This document shows, one piece after another, positions 1-7,655 of a DNA stretch of 11,982 nt. The stretch comes from an uncultured Veillonella sp. GTDB lineage: Bacteria; Bacillota; Negativicutes; Veillonellales; Veillonellaceae. Each line of letters opens with the position of its first letter. Position 1 is the first letter of the stretch. A program made the position numbers and the translations under genes. The stretch is from contig CALGLI010000282.1 of NCBI GenBank assembly GCA_937930265.1, positions 1-11,982 on the forward strand, in the 5' to 3' direction. The notes beneath the pieces are model-generated. The model ran no database searches. It worked only from the letters and a program-made list of their open reading frames with translations, and was not told where the DNA came from.

Positions 1-1
1 T

Positions 2-373
2 GAAATAAGAACAACGGTATTAAAAGTTTTGGAGGATATCAGACAGGAGCATAAACCGCAAGATATCCATGCTAGTAATCGCATGTATGACATTTGTGAT
101 GACATTATTAAACATAATGCACCGCGCAAAAAAGATGCTTGGGATACGTACGACTCCTTGGATAATTTATTTAGTAATTATCGCCGCTTTACAGAGCGCA
201 TGAGCAATGAACTTGCTTCCGTAGGAGCGGTCATCACAAAAGAAGGATCGCATTTCAAAGCGAAACTAGGTGGACAAGATCGGTACACGATTACATTAGC
301 TAGCTCTCCAAGTGATGTAAATGCTGGTAAAAGAACTGTGGCAGATATTAAATTGCGGTGGTTTAAGAAATAA
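2..373 (+). CDS. 3' part of an unrecognised gene, cut by the window start
   Basis: The reading frame is open from the left edge (first full codon at 2) to the TAA at 371-373, giving about 123 visible residues. A TTG at 29 could act as a start, but it has no clear ribosome binding site and the frame continues upstream without a stop. This is therefore most likely the C-terminus of a longer protein. The visible part is charged and helical, followed by a compact tail containing SHFKAKL, DRYTITLA, SPSDVNAGKRT and a final IKLRWFKK. I do not recognise a family and no catalytic motif is evident. The stop codon lies one base from the cas6 stop codon on the opposite strand, so the two genes converge with no room for a terminator. 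Nothing links it to CRISPR function beyond position. Confidence 0.7.
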   Translation, partial: EIRTTVLKVLEDIRQEHKPQDIHASNRMYDICDDIIKHNAPRKKDAWDTYDSLDNLFSNYRRFTERMSNELASVGAVITKEGSHFKAKLGGQDRYTITLASSPSDVNAGKRTVADIKLRWFKK

Positions 374-374
374 T

Positions 375-1148
375 TTAGGAGTCAGTTTTAATTTGAATCC
401 CGCCCATACCAAGAGATGTTTTAATCCCTACACCAGTAAACTGTGAATAAAATAATAATAACATAGCTAATGGTGCTAGGGAGTGGTTCTTTTTAAAGCG
501 AACAGTATAGTACCCTATAAAAGCAGGTATCTTGGTGCGCTCTATACGATAGAGTTTAAACTGTATTTGATAGTCAACCAAGGTGGTAGCTTGACATAAT
601 TCTTTAGCTAATTCTGGCGCTGTAAAGGTATAGGTTTCAGAAAAAGTATTCCACCGTTTTAATAAACTTTGAAAGATGCGTTCTAAATCGGGGAACGGTT
701 GATAAGCATCTTGAGACTTAAAGCTAGTGCAAGTTTTGAAGTTGATTTGTAGCTCTTGAATATCTGCCGGCTCATCTAGATTGGGACCTAATAGTAATTC
801 ACATAGAGCATCGTGTGAAGTGGAGGATATGCTAGTACTTACAATATCTAGGTAGAGTTGTTTTTGATGAACAAATACTTTGTTGGGCAGAGCTTTTAAC
901 ATAGAACGAAATTGAGTCTCACAGGTGTAGGAAAAGGTGATGATACGCCAGATATAGGAGTGGCTTTTGTCATCAAAGAATACAAATTGTCGATAAGGAT
1001 GTACCTGACTGCGGTGGAGTTCTGTGGCATAGTCTGTATCGATGTATTGCATAATGATACCGTGAAATACACTGCCCATGGATTGATGGATAGGTAGATC
1101 GGTTTCAAATTTTATAGTGATATCAAAGGTTGTAATTGGTTGTAGCAT
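375..1148 (-). CDS. cas6: Cas6, CRISPR pre-crRNA processing endoribonuclease (RAMP family)
   Basis: This 257-residue protein has the size and architecture of Cas6, the metal-independent endoribonuclease that cuts pre-crRNA within each repeat to give mature guides. The diagnostic feature is the C-terminal glycine-rich RAMP loop, GVGIKTSLGMGG, at residues 239-250. The N-terminus has a ferredoxin-like beginning (FDITIKFETDLPIHQSMGS) and then ELHRSQVHPYRQF at about 43-55. H45 there lies where many Cas6 enzymes carry the catalytic histidine; H29 is an alternative. Active-site assignment is by position only. The ATG at 1148 has an AGGAGG Shine-Dalgarno (+ strand cctcct, 1154-1159). The gene is divergent from the cas10 operon and has its own promoter. 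Type III complexes usually rely on such a stand-alone Cas6, which fits the neighbouring genes. The array it would process is not in the window. Confidence 0.93.
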   Translation of the reverse strand: MLQPITTFDITIKFETDLPIHQSMGSVFHGIIMQYIDTDYATELHRSQVHPYRQFVFFDDKSHSYIWRIITFSYTCETQFRSMLKALPNKVFVHQKQLYLDIVSTSISSTSHDALCELLLGPNLDEPADIQELQINFKTCTSFKSQDAYQPFPDLERIFQSLLKRWNTFSETYTFTAPELAKELCQATTLVDYQIQFKLYRIERTKIPAFIGYYTVRFKKNHSLAPLAMLLLFYSQFTGVGIKTSLGMGGIQIKTDS

Positions 1149-1450
1149 ATAAGCCTCCTAATAGGCAAAATCAGACTATTTTACTTGAGAATAAATAATA
1201 AAAAGAGGAGTTTCATGAATTAGGTAGAATTATATAAAGATGAAGTGTTTTAACAAATTGTATATGGATTCTATGATTTACATAGGTTACTATTATCTTA
1301 ACATACTTTATACAGAATCGCATATCTACTTGCAGAATAAGATAAGGCGTAACCTGTGAAACGCTGGAAGAAAAAAGGGAGGAGCGATAGCTCAACTATA
1401 CGTGTAAATTGTATTTCAACATTATGAGTCTATGTAACATGAGGTAATTT
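1149..1450. other. Divergent intergenic region between cas6 and cas10
   Basis: This 302-base AT-rich stretch contains the cas6 promoter and must hold the promoter of the cas10 operon, but I could not fix the latter with confidence. The hexamers TTGTAT (1409-1414) and TATGTA (1431-1436) are 16 bases apart. Transcription from them would start almost on the ribosome binding site GAGGT (1441-1445), so they are probably not functional. Weak upstream candidates include TTTACA followed after 16 bases by TAACAT (about 1277-1304). A small palindrome, GAGCgataGCTC, lies near 1382-1393. Short reading frames here have no ribosome binding site and no recognisable product. I see no repeat array or RNA gene. 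Confidence 0.6.
1229..1256 (-). promoter_or_regulatory. Candidate sigma-70 type promoter for cas6
   Basis: Read on the - strand, TTGTTA (complement of 1251-1256) is followed after 16 bases by a perfect TATAAT (complement of 1229-1234). Transcription would begin near 1222 and give a leader of about 74 bases. Close to the start codon, a 4-bp stem (GCCT/AGGC) partly includes the AGGAGG ribosome binding site, which could slightly reduce translation. The promoter call rests on consensus match and placement only. Confidence 0.55.
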
Positions 1451-3277
1451 ATGAAAGTAGCAGCATTATTAATGGATACAAGGTCTATCCAAAAGTATAT
1501 TTTTTCTGGAACGACCTTACGAACTAATATTGGCGCCTCTTATATTGTAGAGCAATTATTTCAAAATGATTTAGTGGATGCCATATTACAATCTGAGTTG
1601 GGACGTAACTTAGGGCTAATCGTACCAAAAGAGAAAACGTGGGAATCTCCAAAAGGAAATGAAGAGATAGTGGCAGGCTTTACCAATGGTACCTATAACA
1701 CGTATGTAGCCTATATAGGTGGTGGTAATGCATTGGTGTTATTTAAGGAAGATTTGGTGACAGAAAGTTTCGATCCACGAAAAGAAGTAGTAAAAGCGTT
1801 TACGAAGCATATCCTTGTAACCTATCCTGGATTAAAAACCAATGCTGCCTTTGGGATATTGCAATTAGATAATACAGAAATTAAAGATGGTAATAATACA
1901 ACGACGGTATTTCAAAAAGAGTTAAAAGATTTGTACACCATTTTGAAAAAGAATCAAAATGAAATTCATCCTATTGTGAATGTGCCAATGACAGGATTTA
2001 CATTACCATGCAGTATTAACGGTGAAAGTGCGAATGGAGAATTAGACGCTTATGACCCTAAGAAAAGTAGATGTGGTCGCTATGTGTCACAAGAAGTAAT
2101 TGCGAAACATAAAATGTCTGATACGTCTACTAAGCATCTTCATCATATCTATGGAGAGTATATCGCAGGCTATGACTTTCCGAAAGAGTTTGAAGATTTA
2201 GGACAAGTCACTGGCGATGACTATTTTGCCATTGTTCATATTGATGGTAATAATATGGGGGAACGATTCGCAAAGTGTAAATCCTTAGCAGAACGAAGTG
2301 CCTTATCTAATCAAGTTAAACGGATTACTGAACGAGCATTTGCCGTAATGGTACAAGTGGCAGCCATGATTAGTGAAGAGGAATATAAAGCAGAAAATAT
2401 TAAGCTATCTCGTAAGGATACATCTGGTAATGCTATTCAGTATTTGCCAATTCGCCCCATCATCATTGGTGGTGATGATGTAACCTTTGTGTGTCATGCA
2501 AGGCTAGCTACCTTATTGAGCCACGTATTTATGACTGCCTTAGAAAGAATCAGCCGACAAGAAATGGCATACCTAGATAGTTTAGGAGATAGTGCTATGT
2601 ATTCTTGTGCAGGTATCGCTATTTTAAATACATCCTATCCATTTTTCCGAGGCTATGAATTAGCGGAACAATTATGTGCTAATGCTAAGAAAGAATCGCG
2701 TGCGAATGGATCGAGTTGGATGGATTTTGCCATTTTGCATGGAGAACAATCTCCTACATTGGAACAAATTCGTGAGCAGGAATATACATCTGAACTAGGT
2801 GGACAACTGCATTATGGTCCGTATTTAATATCAGATAATATAGTAGTAGGTACAACAGATAAACAAGTGGTATCGGCTACAGAGAAGCTAGGTCATAAGC
2901 ATTATATGGCGATGTTAGATACGATTGCTGCTTTCAGAAAGAGTATGAAACAAGGCGATGCAGGAATGGGGCATAATAAAGTAAAAGGATTACGGTATGC
3001 TCTACAAGCTGACTTACATACACTGCACGATACGATTCAACAATTGGAATACCGTAACACACCATTGCCAAAAACTAAAGGTTGGGAAGCCTATCATACT
3101 TACGGATGGGAAGCAGGGTATGTGACGTCCAATCGAAGTGATGCAAAACAGTTTGTGACACCGTATATTGATGCCATCGAGATGTTAGAGTACATGCCTC
3201 AAGAGGCGTTGCAACAAAAAATATATGATGCGGTGGAAGCAGCCATTCGTAGTGTCAATGAAAGTCATCCTAAATAG
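1451..3277 (+). CDS. cas10: Cas10, type III effector large subunit with two palm domains, cyclase motif intact, no HD domain
   Basis: Cas10 is the signature subunit of type III complexes. When target RNA is bound, its palm domain can convert ATP to cyclic oligoadenylates. This 608-residue protein begins directly with the first palm domain (MDTRSIQKYIFSG, residues 8-20; LRTNIGASYIVEQLF, 23-37), so the N-terminal HD nuclease domain of many Cas10 proteins is absent. The second palm has HIDGNNMGERF (263-273) and IIIGGDDVTF (337-346), with the GGDD at 340-343 complete, followed by the core strand SCAGIAIL (385-392). A mainly helical C-terminal region follows from about 480. No CxxC zinc ribbon is evident. 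Loss of HD is a known feature of subtype III-D. The start has GAGGT six bases upstream. Cyclase activity is inferred from the motif. It is the first gene of the effector operon. Confidence 0.95.
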   Translation: MKVAALLMDTRSIQKYIFSGTTLRTNIGASYIVEQLFQNDLVDAILQSELGRNLGLIVPKEKTWESPKGNEEIVAGFTNGTYNTYVAYIGGGNALVLFKEDLVTESFDPRKEVVKAFTKHILVTYPGLKTNAAFGILQLDNTEIKDGNNTTTVFQKELKDLYTILKKNQNEIHPIVNVPMTGFTLPCSINGESANGELDAYDPKKSRCGRYVSQEVIAKHKMSDTSTKHLHHIYGEYIAGYDFPKEFEDLGQVTGDDYFAIVHIDGNNMGERFAKCKSLAERSALSNQVKRITERAFAVMVQVAAMISEEEYKAENIKLSRKDTSGNAIQYLPIRPIIIGGDDVTFVCHARLATLLSHVFMTALERISRQEMAYLDSLGDSAMYSCAGIAILNTSYPFFRGYELAEQLCANAKKESRANGSSWMDFAILHGEQSPTLEQIREQEYTSELGGQLHYGPYLISDNIVVGTTDKQVVSATEKLGHKHYMAMLDTIAAFRKSMKQGDAGMGHNKVKGLRYALQADLHTLHDTIQQLEYRNTPLPKTKGWEAYHTYGWEAGYVTSNRSDAKQFVTPYIDAIEMLEYMPQEALQQKIYDAVEAAIRSVNESHPK

Positions 3278-3297
3278 TAACAGGTAAAGGAAATAGT

Positions 3298-3957
3298 ATG
3301 ATGAAACAATATGATGTGACAATCCAATTAATGTCTCCATTGCAACTTAGTGGCGGTCAAGCTGATGTGAATGTAGATATTGATATGTTAGTAGACTCTA
3401 TGGGAATTCCCTATATTCCTGCTAAACGGTTTCGAGGTGTGCTCTATGAGAGTGCCTTGGAAGTGGTAGAAATGGTAGAGGGACTTCAAGACGGACATGA
3501 ATATCCATATGTAAACAAAACTGTATTAGATGAGTTATTTAATAGAGGACATAAAGAATCTCAAGTAGTATTAGAAATTGGAGATTTTCATATTGCAGGG
3601 TATGAGGCTTTAAAAAATGAATTAGAGCTTTTACATACAGCCTATCCCTCTGTGGTAACAAAAAAATCCATCCGTAATGCCTTCACATCCCTACGCTATG
3701 AAACGGCTATTGATGAAAATTCTGGTGTTGTGAAAGAAGGTAGTTTACGGAATCTGCGAGTGATGGATAAGGAAGATCAAATCTTTACGGGCCAAATTTC
3801 TATGTATAATGGTACGGAAGCGCATGAACATTTGCTAGCGGTAGCATTGCAAAATGCGAAGAATATTGGGTATAAACGGAATCGTGGGTTAGGTAGAATT
3901 CAATGCACCATGGATGCACAATTGGAACTTGTGAAACAAGCGTTGAATAAGAAGTAA
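3298..3957 (+). CDS. csm3: Csm3-like single-domain Cas7 RAMP, backbone subunit
   Basis: This is a Cas7-type RAMP protein of 219 residues. Such subunits line the crRNA and cut target RNA at regular intervals. The N-terminal strand VTIQLMSPLQLSGG (7-20) is followed by DIDMLVDSMGIPYIPAKRFRGVLYE (27-51), which matches the Csm3 pattern D-x-x-V...G-x-PYIPxxxxxG. D29 (or D27) aligns best with the Csm3 catalytic aspartate. The glycine-rich loop is NIGYKRNRGLGRIQC near the C-terminus (about 190-204). Two adjacent ATGs are possible, at 3298 and 3301. AAAGGA at 3286-3291 is 6 or 9 bases away and does not decide between them. It lies 20 bases after cas10 and 12 before csx10. The csm3 symbol is by similarity; in III-D nomenclature it is simply a Cas7 (gr7) protein. 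Confidence 0.88.
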   Translation: MMKQYDVTIQLMSPLQLSGGQADVNVDIDMLVDSMGIPYIPAKRFRGVLYESALEVVEMVEGLQDGHEYPYVNKTVLDELFNRGHKESQVVLEIGDFHIAGYEALKNELELLHTAYPSVVTKKSIRNAFTSLRYETAIDENSGVVKEGSLRNLRVMDKEDQIFTGQISMYNGTEAHEHLLAVALQNAKNIGYKRNRGLGRIQCTMDAQLELVKQALNKK

Positions 3958-3969
3958 GTAGGGGACGAT

Positions 3970-5553
3970 ATGAAACAATTACGATTAGAAATTACAACAA
4001 AATCACCTGTTATTATTACTTCTGAAGATAGTGCACAAGTATTAACAGGAACGAAAACGTATTTTACTGGCTCTATGATTCGAGGTATGTTAGCAGAATT
4101 GTTTATTAAACAGCAACAATTAGAAAAGGTAGCTCATGAAAATGCCACATTCCGAAAATTATTCCTAGGAAAACTTGCCTTTACGAATGCCTATCCAAAA
4201 GTAGAGGAAGAACGTGCTTACCCATTGCCAAAATCCTTACAACGTGCAAAAACAAGTCAGGAAATTATAGATTTAGTCTATCAACCTGGAGAGGCTGGTT
4301 ATAAAGGTTTTTCTGGCATGGGAATTGTCAAACAGAATGAACTGTATATGACATCTGTACGTAGTTCTGTACACTTTCATATGAGCCGTCAAGAAGATCA
4401 CGAACGGTTTGAAGGTAAAAGTCGTGATGGTGGCATTTACAATTATGAATCCATTGATGCGGGACAAACATTTATTACATATATCTATGGGGAAGAAGCG
4501 GATTTGCAAGAATTAATGCAAGGATTACCATGGAAACAAGAATGGTTACGTATTCGGTGTGGTCGATCTAGACGCACTGGCTATGGTCATTGTGATATAC
4601 GGATGAGCCCTATAGAGAATGTCGTTTGCGATACAAAAGCAGTGGCTCAGTCGATTCAAACTACCAAATCATTTTGTCTTCGTTTAGATAGTACATTGCT
4701 AGGCAGAGAACAGTTAGGAATTACATTACATGGAATCAATGGGGTTGCGCAAACGGTACTGGAAGAATTGCAAGAAGCCTTTCCGACTAAGACATTTTCA
4801 GTAGAAGGACTAGATGTAACTGGCTTTGCTGCTATGGAGAAGGTGCAAAGTTTCGTAGGGATATGGGGTGTGTACCGCCCAGAAGCGATGGGACTCAGCG
4901 CTGGGTCGATTCTATTCATTCGTACAGAAGATGATTGGACAGAGTCAGAGATAGAAAGCTTACACATACTATTTTGCAAGGGCATTGGTGAGCGTTGTGA
5001 AGAAGGATTTGGTCAATTACGATTCTGGCTACACGATCAAGCCTTAACTATGCATGAAGCGACAAATGACACAGCCCGTAAGGTAGAAGGACCGAAAACA
5101 CTTACCGCAAGTACAAAAGAATTGTTACAGGCGATTCTTGAAAATCAAATTATAGAGTCTATTCGTAAACAAGCTTATCAAGATGTACAAAACAATGTAA
5201 AACAATTGCGTAAAGCTGATCGTCATACCTATGCACAATTAGAATCATATATTGGTTTACTTTGCGAATCTGTAGGAAAAGGCTTAGATTCAAAAGTTAA
5301 AGAAGGTATTGAACGAATCATTGAAACCAACTGGGGATATTATGGATTCTTCTTGGGTACAGAGCGGGAAAGTAGATCGGAAAGTATTCTTGCATTATTA
5401 CTAGACCACGGAAAAGAACCATATTGGGTTCACACTAGTGATGCAGATATGAATGCATTGATTCAAGCCTATGACTTGCCAGCAATTCCAGTCCAAACCG
5501 TACGAAAAGAATATTGGACATGGTTCTTTAGATATGCTAGAAAAGTTGTGTAA
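3970..5553 (+). CDS. csx10: Csx10, Cas5-type RAMP of subtype III-D with a helical C-terminal extension
   Basis: Csx10 takes the Cas5 role in subtype III-D, at the crRNA 5' handle end of the complex. The 527-residue protein opens with LRLEITTKSPVIITSED (4-20) and VLTGTKTYFTGSMIRGMLAELF (24-45), the usual Csx10 start with the G-S-x-x-RG motif. Two glycine-rich loops are visible: CGRSRRTGYGHC (197-208) and CKGIGERCEEGFGQL (336-350), consistent with two RAMP folds. From about 378 to 527 the protein becomes mostly helical and charged (ELLQAILENQIIESIRKQAY; TYAQLESYIGLL), unlike a RAMP fold. Because the operon has no separate small-subunit gene, this part is a candidate built-in Cas11; that role is inference. 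The ribosome binding site TAGGGGA precedes the ATG. The gene lies 12 bases after the Csm3-like gene and 12 before the next. Confidence 0.88.
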   Translation: MKQLRLEITTKSPVIITSEDSAQVLTGTKTYFTGSMIRGMLAELFIKQQQLEKVAHENATFRKLFLGKLAFTNAYPKVEEERAYPLPKSLQRAKTSQEIIDLVYQPGEAGYKGFSGMGIVKQNELYMTSVRSSVHFHMSRQEDHERFEGKSRDGGIYNYESIDAGQTFITYIYGEEADLQELMQGLPWKQEWLRIRCGRSRRTGYGHCDIRMSPIENVVCDTKAVAQSIQTTKSFCLRLDSTLLGREQLGITLHGINGVAQTVLEELQEAFPTKTFSVEGLDVTGFAAMEKVQSFVGIWGVYRPEAMGLSAGSILFIRTEDDWTESEIESLHILFCKGIGERCEEGFGQLRFWLHDQALTMHEATNDTARKVEGPKTLTASTKELLQAILENQIIESIRKQAYQDVQNNVKQLRKADRHTYAQLESYIGLLCESVGKGLDSKVKEGIERIIETNWGYYGFFLGTERESRSESILALLLDHGKEPYWVHTSDADMNALIQAYDLPAIPVQTVRKEYWTWFFRYARKVV

Positions 5554-5565
5554 GAGGGTACCCAT

Positions 5566-7062
5566 ATGAGTAATAATACGAAAGCAAAGATTTTAGAAAC
5601 AATACAGATTACAGGGGATATTACGGTTACATCACCCTTATTAATTGGGGATGGAGAAAAGAATAATGAGGCGGTGGATGCCTTAGTATTACGTAATCGA
5701 TATGATAAACCATACATTCCTGCCACTAGTTTAGCAGGTGTATTGCGCCATCATGTGGTTCACTATCTTGAAGAAGATATTAGTCAAGTTATGCGTAATA
5801 TTATCTTTGGCTCATTAGATCAAGGTGCGTCGGTTAAAACGGGAGATCATCAGAGTATCCTTCGTGTATATGATGTGGTATTAACGGGTGCTGATGGCAC
5901 ATCGGATGTGTCTATCGTGACTCGTGATGGCGTCCGATTAGAGCATTATCGACGGGTGGCTAAGGATGGTCATAAATTCGACTATGAGGCCATTGATAAA
6001 GGTGCGATTGGGACCGTTGCCATGGAATGTATTATCCGCCAAGGTCATTTGGATGTATTGAAAAATTTTGATGATTCACTGACTGATACGCAAGCACTAA
6101 CCATGATTAGAGAGGCTGTTTTTACAATAGCGAACATGTTATACACAGGTATTGGTGTAGGTAGATATACCACAAAAGGATTTGGACAAATTAAAAGTCA
6201 TAATGTAGAGGCCCATGTATATCAATTACAGACCATGGACTCCATCTATAAATGGGTGATGAGAGACCAGCAAAAATCATCTGGAGACATGGTACACAAA
6301 GGTCAATCTGTGACACCAAAGATGTCCCATCTATTCCATATGAAAGTATGGGCGAATATCGACTCAGCTTTAATTGTTAGAACCATTAGTCAAAACTCTG
6401 ATGTGGATTCCACGATGTTGATGAGTGGCGACGATTATGTGATTCCGGGTTCATCCATCAAAGGTGTGTTACGTCATCATAGTCAATCTATTTTAGAAAA
6501 GATGGGTGTTTGGGAAGGCTGGAATGGCACTGAGCAAACCGACACTACTAATGCAAGTCGTTTTGTATCTCTGTTCGGTGGTATGATGGCAACCAATGCA
6601 TCGAAATTATATAAAAGTCGCGTATCTGTATCAGAGGCCTATATTGCACCGTCGAAAGCCGTTCTGAAAATGAAACAAACACGTAATCGTATTGATCGAT
6701 TTACGGGTGGCACGATTGATTCGGCGTTATTTGATAGTGAACCGATTTGGCAAGTAGAAAATCCCAAAGAAGGTATCCTATCTTTTGAAGTGAATGTGCA
6801 GAATTGTGTAGAAGATGAAGCAGGTCTTATGTTTGTGTTACTTCGCGATCTATGGATGGGCAAACTCACATTTGGTGGAGAAGCAAGTATAGGACGTGGA
6901 CGCTTACGAGGTGTTCGTGCAGAAGTTATCTATAATGGGGAAACATATACATTTGAAAATGAATATGATGCAGACGGTCGTATTGCAAAGTATGCCACTG
7001 AATCTAATGGCAATATTGATACCATTAATGAATGCATTCAATATTTACAAATGGGAATATAA
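5566..7062 (+). CDS. Fused double Cas7-type RAMP protein (two Csm3-like domains)
   Basis: This 498-residue protein contains two complete RAMP/Cas7 units in one chain. Unit 1 has ITGDITVTSPLLIGDG (14-29), AVDALVLRNRYDKPYIPATS (36-55), SLAGVLRHH (55-63) and a glycine-rich loop GIGVGRYTTKGFGQI (195-209). Unit 2 has FHMKVWANIDSALIV (257-271), DVDSTMLMSGDDYVIPGSSI (279-298), GVLRHH (300-305), RNRIDRFTGGTIDSALFD (373-390) and FGGEASIGRGRLRG (436-449). D38 and D281 occupy the position of the Csm3 catalytic aspartate, so both units may cut target RNA. A two-unit Cas7 chain (Cas7-2x) is established for the III-Dv variant of type III-D, and this protein is the likely counterpart. AGAGGG precedes the ATG. 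The catalytic assignment is by motif alignment only. Confidence 0.88.
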   Translation: MSNNTKAKILETIQITGDITVTSPLLIGDGEKNNEAVDALVLRNRYDKPYIPATSLAGVLRHHVVHYLEEDISQVMRNIIFGSLDQGASVKTGDHQSILRVYDVVLTGADGTSDVSIVTRDGVRLEHYRRVAKDGHKFDYEAIDKGAIGTVAMECIIRQGHLDVLKNFDDSLTDTQALTMIREAVFTIANMLYTGIGVGRYTTKGFGQIKSHNVEAHVYQLQTMDSIYKWVMRDQQKSSGDMVHKGQSVTPKMSHLFHMKVWANIDSALIVRTISQNSDVDSTMLMSGDDYVIPGSSIKGVLRHHSQSILEKMGVWEGWNGTEQTDTTNASRFVSLFGGMMATNASKLYKSRVSVSEAYIAPSKAVLKMKQTRNRIDRFTGGTIDSALFDSEPIWQVENPKEGILSFEVNVQNCVEDEAGLMFVLLRDLWMGKLTFGGEASIGRGRLRGVRAEVIYNGETYTFENEYDADGRIAKYATESNGNIDTINECIQYLQMGI

Positions 7063-7076
7063 AGGGAATGGTATAT

Positions 7077-7652
7077 ATGAGTTATGAAATGAATGTAAAA
7101 GAGCTAACAAGCAAAGAAAGAACGGTAACAATAGAGCGAGGGCTTACCTTTGCAGAATCCAGTACCTTAGCAGATTTTGCCAATACAATCACAGCACCAG
7201 CTACTATCGTAGTATGGTCTATGCATCAAGTACTTTGGGGGACTTGGGATGGGAGCCAAATTACGTTTCCAAAATCTACAGAAGTCAATATGGAATTTGC
7301 CACAGAAGTACGCGTATTTTCAGAAATAGAAGAGCTTCATGTATATAAAACTAAGCGGGGATCTTGGTTAGGAAGAAAGATTACAGATTCTGAGGCAACA
7401 ACTGGTATTGTCATGGATACCGTAGACAGTACAGCTAGACTACTAGGTGATGAAGTTCGTCACATAGATGGTAACTTTATAGAATGTAAAGACTCTGGAC
7501 GTAAAATCAGCCAAATCATACCTACACCAGCGATAGCAGGTGATACGTATGGATTGGTAACACGAAATTATGTTGACTATGTAGCAGAAACAGGGCAAGC
7601 CACATATAATGACTATCGGTTTGTAGCTATTGTAGGAATGAAAAAGGGGTAA
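7077..7652 (+). CDS. csx19: Csx19 (TIGR03984-type), accessory subunit of subtype III-D
   Basis: Csx19 is a small protein found specifically with III-D effector genes and is part of the III-D complex; its precise job is not obvious from sequence. The protein matches that family in layout: IVVWSMHQVLWGTWDGSQITFP near the N-terminal third, then EFATEVRVFSEIEELHVYKTKRGSWLGRKI, and a C-terminal half with GDTYGLVTRNYVDYVAETGQATYNDYRFVAIVG. I chose the ATG at 7077, giving 191 residues. AAGGGA (7062-7067) lies nine bases upstream, and this start avoids overlap with the preceding gene. An in-frame ATG at 7032 would add 15 residues inside the upstream coding region and has no better ribosome binding site. 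The next gene begins three bases after the stop. Family assignment is from recalled patterns and from its position between two III-D RAMP genes. Confidence 0.78.
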   Translation: MSYEMNVKELTSKERTVTIERGLTFAESSTLADFANTITAPATIVVWSMHQVLWGTWDGSQITFPKSTEVNMEFATEVRVFSEIEELHVYKTKRGSWLGRKITDSEATTGIVMDTVDSTARLLGDEVRHIDGNFIECKDSGRKISQIIPTPAIAGDTYGLVTRNYVDYVAETGQATYNDYRFVAIVGMKKG

Positions 7653-7655
7653 CAT

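Noticed and set aside
1213..1395. Small reading frame on the - strand between cas6 and cas10
   Set aside because: It has no ribosome binding site and no recognisable motif. It also overlaps the probable cas6 promoter, so it is most likely chance.
1409..1436. TTGTAT/TATGTA as the cas10 promoter
   Set aside because: The predicted transcript would begin at about 1443, inside the ribosome binding site, leaving too little leader.
4273..4985. Minus-strand reading frames inside csx10
   Set aside because: They lie wholly within a well-supported gene, have no ribosome binding sites and show low-complexity serine-rich translations typical of antisense shadows.
7032..7076. Upstream ATG as the csx19 start
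   Set aside because: It would add 15 residues overlapping the previous gene. The ATG at 7077 has a better spaced AAGGGA and gives a protein that fits the family size.
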